Source: Bacteroidales bacterium (lineage in GTDB: Bacteria; Bacteroidota; Bacteroidia; Bacteroidales; UBA932). From it: a stretch of DNA of 5,857 nt. A model generated the notes under the pieces. The model ran no database searches and was not told the DNA's origin. It worked only from the letters and a program-made list of their open reading frames with translations. The DNA lies in NCBI GenBank assembly GCA_024689525.1, contig JAILDI010000164.1:1-5857 (forward strand), written 5' to 3'. The first letter of the stretch is position 1; each line of letters begins with the position of its first letter. The position numbers and the translations under genes are program-made. Below are positions 4,742 through 5,857 of the stretch, piece by piece.

Positions 4742-5857
4742 GTTCCACTGCCGGATTGGTCCGGGCGGCCTTCAGCGTCTGCCAGAGAACGGTGATGAAG
4801 GCTATTACAAGGGATATTATAACCGTCAGGACGAACACCCAGCCGTAGCCGGAGATCCGGTAGGCAAAGCGCTCCAGATAGAGCTGCGCCGCCCAGATGG
4901 CGAGCGGTATCCCGATAAGGCAAGCTATGCCCACCAGTAGCATGTAGCTTCGGACCGTCCGCCAGGTTTCCTGCGTCATGTCTGAACCGAATACCTTGCG
5001 CACCGCTATCTGCTTGGTATTCTCATCTGCAAAATAGGTACTCATGGCCAGGAGTCCCAGCAGGGAGATGAGAACCGCCAGCACGGCGAAGAGTTCAACC
5101 AAATGCAAGGTGCGCAGTACAGGCGCCAGCTGCCTGCGGTTGATATCCCGGATAAAGCCGTAGCGCCAGGCAGGGTCCTCGACACCGGCTGTTTCCAGGC
5201 GGAATTCCCGATAGGCCTGCCGGATCCGGTCCTCATAGGACTTGTCCTCTCCGATGGTGCCGATCAGGAGGCAATTGGAATACCTCAGCTCTTCCACCCG
5301 TGTCACGATGACACCGCCGTTGGGGTTCTGGTTGCTCTCAGAGGCCGGGCGGGCGGGAAAATCGGCCACAATGCCTCCGATGAACTCCGGCTGGGCGCCG
5401 TTCATATTGATTCTCCGGGGAAAGACGGTGGACGTGTCCGATACCCCTGCCGCATTGAAGGCGCTGCGGCTCATCCAGAGCGAATGCACCAGCGGATGGC
5501 CGAAATCTTCCTCCACTTCCAGCCCCAGCAGCTGGAAATAGGTGCTGTCGCAGGCAATGACCGGCATATCGACATGATGCTCTTCATCCACCCTGACGCC
5601 CATCGTCATATTGATCATTCCAGGTATTCCGCGGCCCACGCCTGCCTTTGTTACAAAGGGGAGCTGCTCCACCTTGTCCTTGAACAGCTTCATCGCATCG
5701 TAGTCCTGCGCGGAATACTCGATATAGAAGAGATTCTCCGTGGCAGCGTGCGTCGGTCTTGTGAGCATGTGGCGCATCTGTACCTCCATCACAAGGGCCA
5801 ATGCGATCAGGAAAACCGAAAGGACGTTCTGCACCACGATGAACACCTTGCTCAGGA
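4728..5857 (-). CDS. Double-FtsX ABC transporter permease (permease B), C-terminal half, cut by window edge
   Basis: The reading frame is open to the right edge, where LSKVFIVVQNV aligns with LSRVFIIIQNV at residues 403-413 of permease A, so about 400 N-terminal residues lie outside. A GTG at 5846 within this frame is not a real start. Numbered from that codon, the visible part has a membrane segment at about 1-22, a MacB-PCD-like periplasmic domain at about 25-245, and an FtsX domain with TMs near 247-269, 300-322 and 334-356. The motif KQIAVRKVFGS at 278-288 corresponds to RNIAIRKVFGG in A. The end, LWQTLKAARTNPAVELKKE, nearly matches the end of A. Its stop (4728-4730) lies inside the convergent parE gene, and its original downstream neighbour was evidently the truncated permease C. 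It is an inner-membrane component; which ATPase serves it cannot be told here. Confidence 0.93.
   Translation of the reverse strand, partial: LSKVFIVVQNVLSVFLIALALVMEVQMRHMLTRPTHAATENLFYIEYSAQDYDAMKLFKDKVEQLPFVTKAGVGRGIPGMINMTMGVRVDEEHHVDMPVIACDSTYFQLLGLEVEEDFGHPLVHSLWMSRSAFNAAGVSDTSTVFPRRINMNGAQPEFIGGIVADFPARPASESNQNPNGGVIVTRVEELRYSNCLLIGTIGEDKSYEDRIRQAYREFRLETAGVEDPAWRYGFIRDINRRQLAPVLRTLHLVELFAVLAVLISLLGLLAMSTYFADENTKQIAVRKVFGSDMTQETWRTVRSYMLLVGIACLIGIPLAIWAAQLYLERFAYRISGYGWVFVLTVIISLVIAFITVLWQTLKAARTNPAVELKKE

Overview
The window looks like a moderately GC-rich chromosome segment from Bacteroidota, most likely Bacteroidales. Two opposite-strand genes are preceded by the phylum's characteristic -33 TTG / -7 TAnnTTTG promoter elements, and the gene content fits. 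The main component, on the minus strand, is a MacB/LolCDE-type ABC transporter locus. The species cannot be named from sequence alone.

Layout from right to left, in the direction of minus-strand transcription: (i) 4728-5857, the C-terminal half of a double-FtsX permease (B) entering from outside the window. (ii) 4192-4741, a plus-strand ParD/ParE toxin-antitoxin pair with its own promoter, fitted between the stop codon of B and the start codon of the next permease. (iii) 4032-4142, that next permease (C), reduced to its first 25 codons plus a short missense tail. (iv) About 3906-4060, an AT-rich control region with two TGTAAA/TTTACA palindromes 21 bp apart and, roughly 80-100 bp downstream, a near-consensus sigma-54 (-24/-12) promoter. 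(v) 3225-3905, the LolD-like ATPase. (vi) 2719-3219, a plus-strand O6-alkylguanine-DNA alkyltransferase gene lying between ATPase and permease. (vii) 397-2697, a complete 766-residue permease (A). (viii) 1-394, the start of a further permease (D), 2 nt after the stop of A and running off the left edge.

How the parts fit: the ATPase probably energises one or more of the FtsX-type permeases at the inner membrane, with expression activated by a sigma-54 enhancer-binding protein acting at the palindromes. The adaptor (HlyD-like), TolC-like and regulator genes expected for such a locus are not in this window. Both plus-strand passengers, the DNA-repair gene and the toxin-antitoxin pair, sit exactly at gene junctions of the transporter locus. 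Any ATPase-to-permease A transcript must therefore run antisense through the whole repair gene. The toxin gene appears to take its last four codons and its stop from the antisense of the upstream permease's end.

There is no gene-free stretch over 300 bases. The longest, about 3906-4067, is the control region described above. No RNA gene, CRISPR array, transposase or convincing intrinsic terminator was seen.
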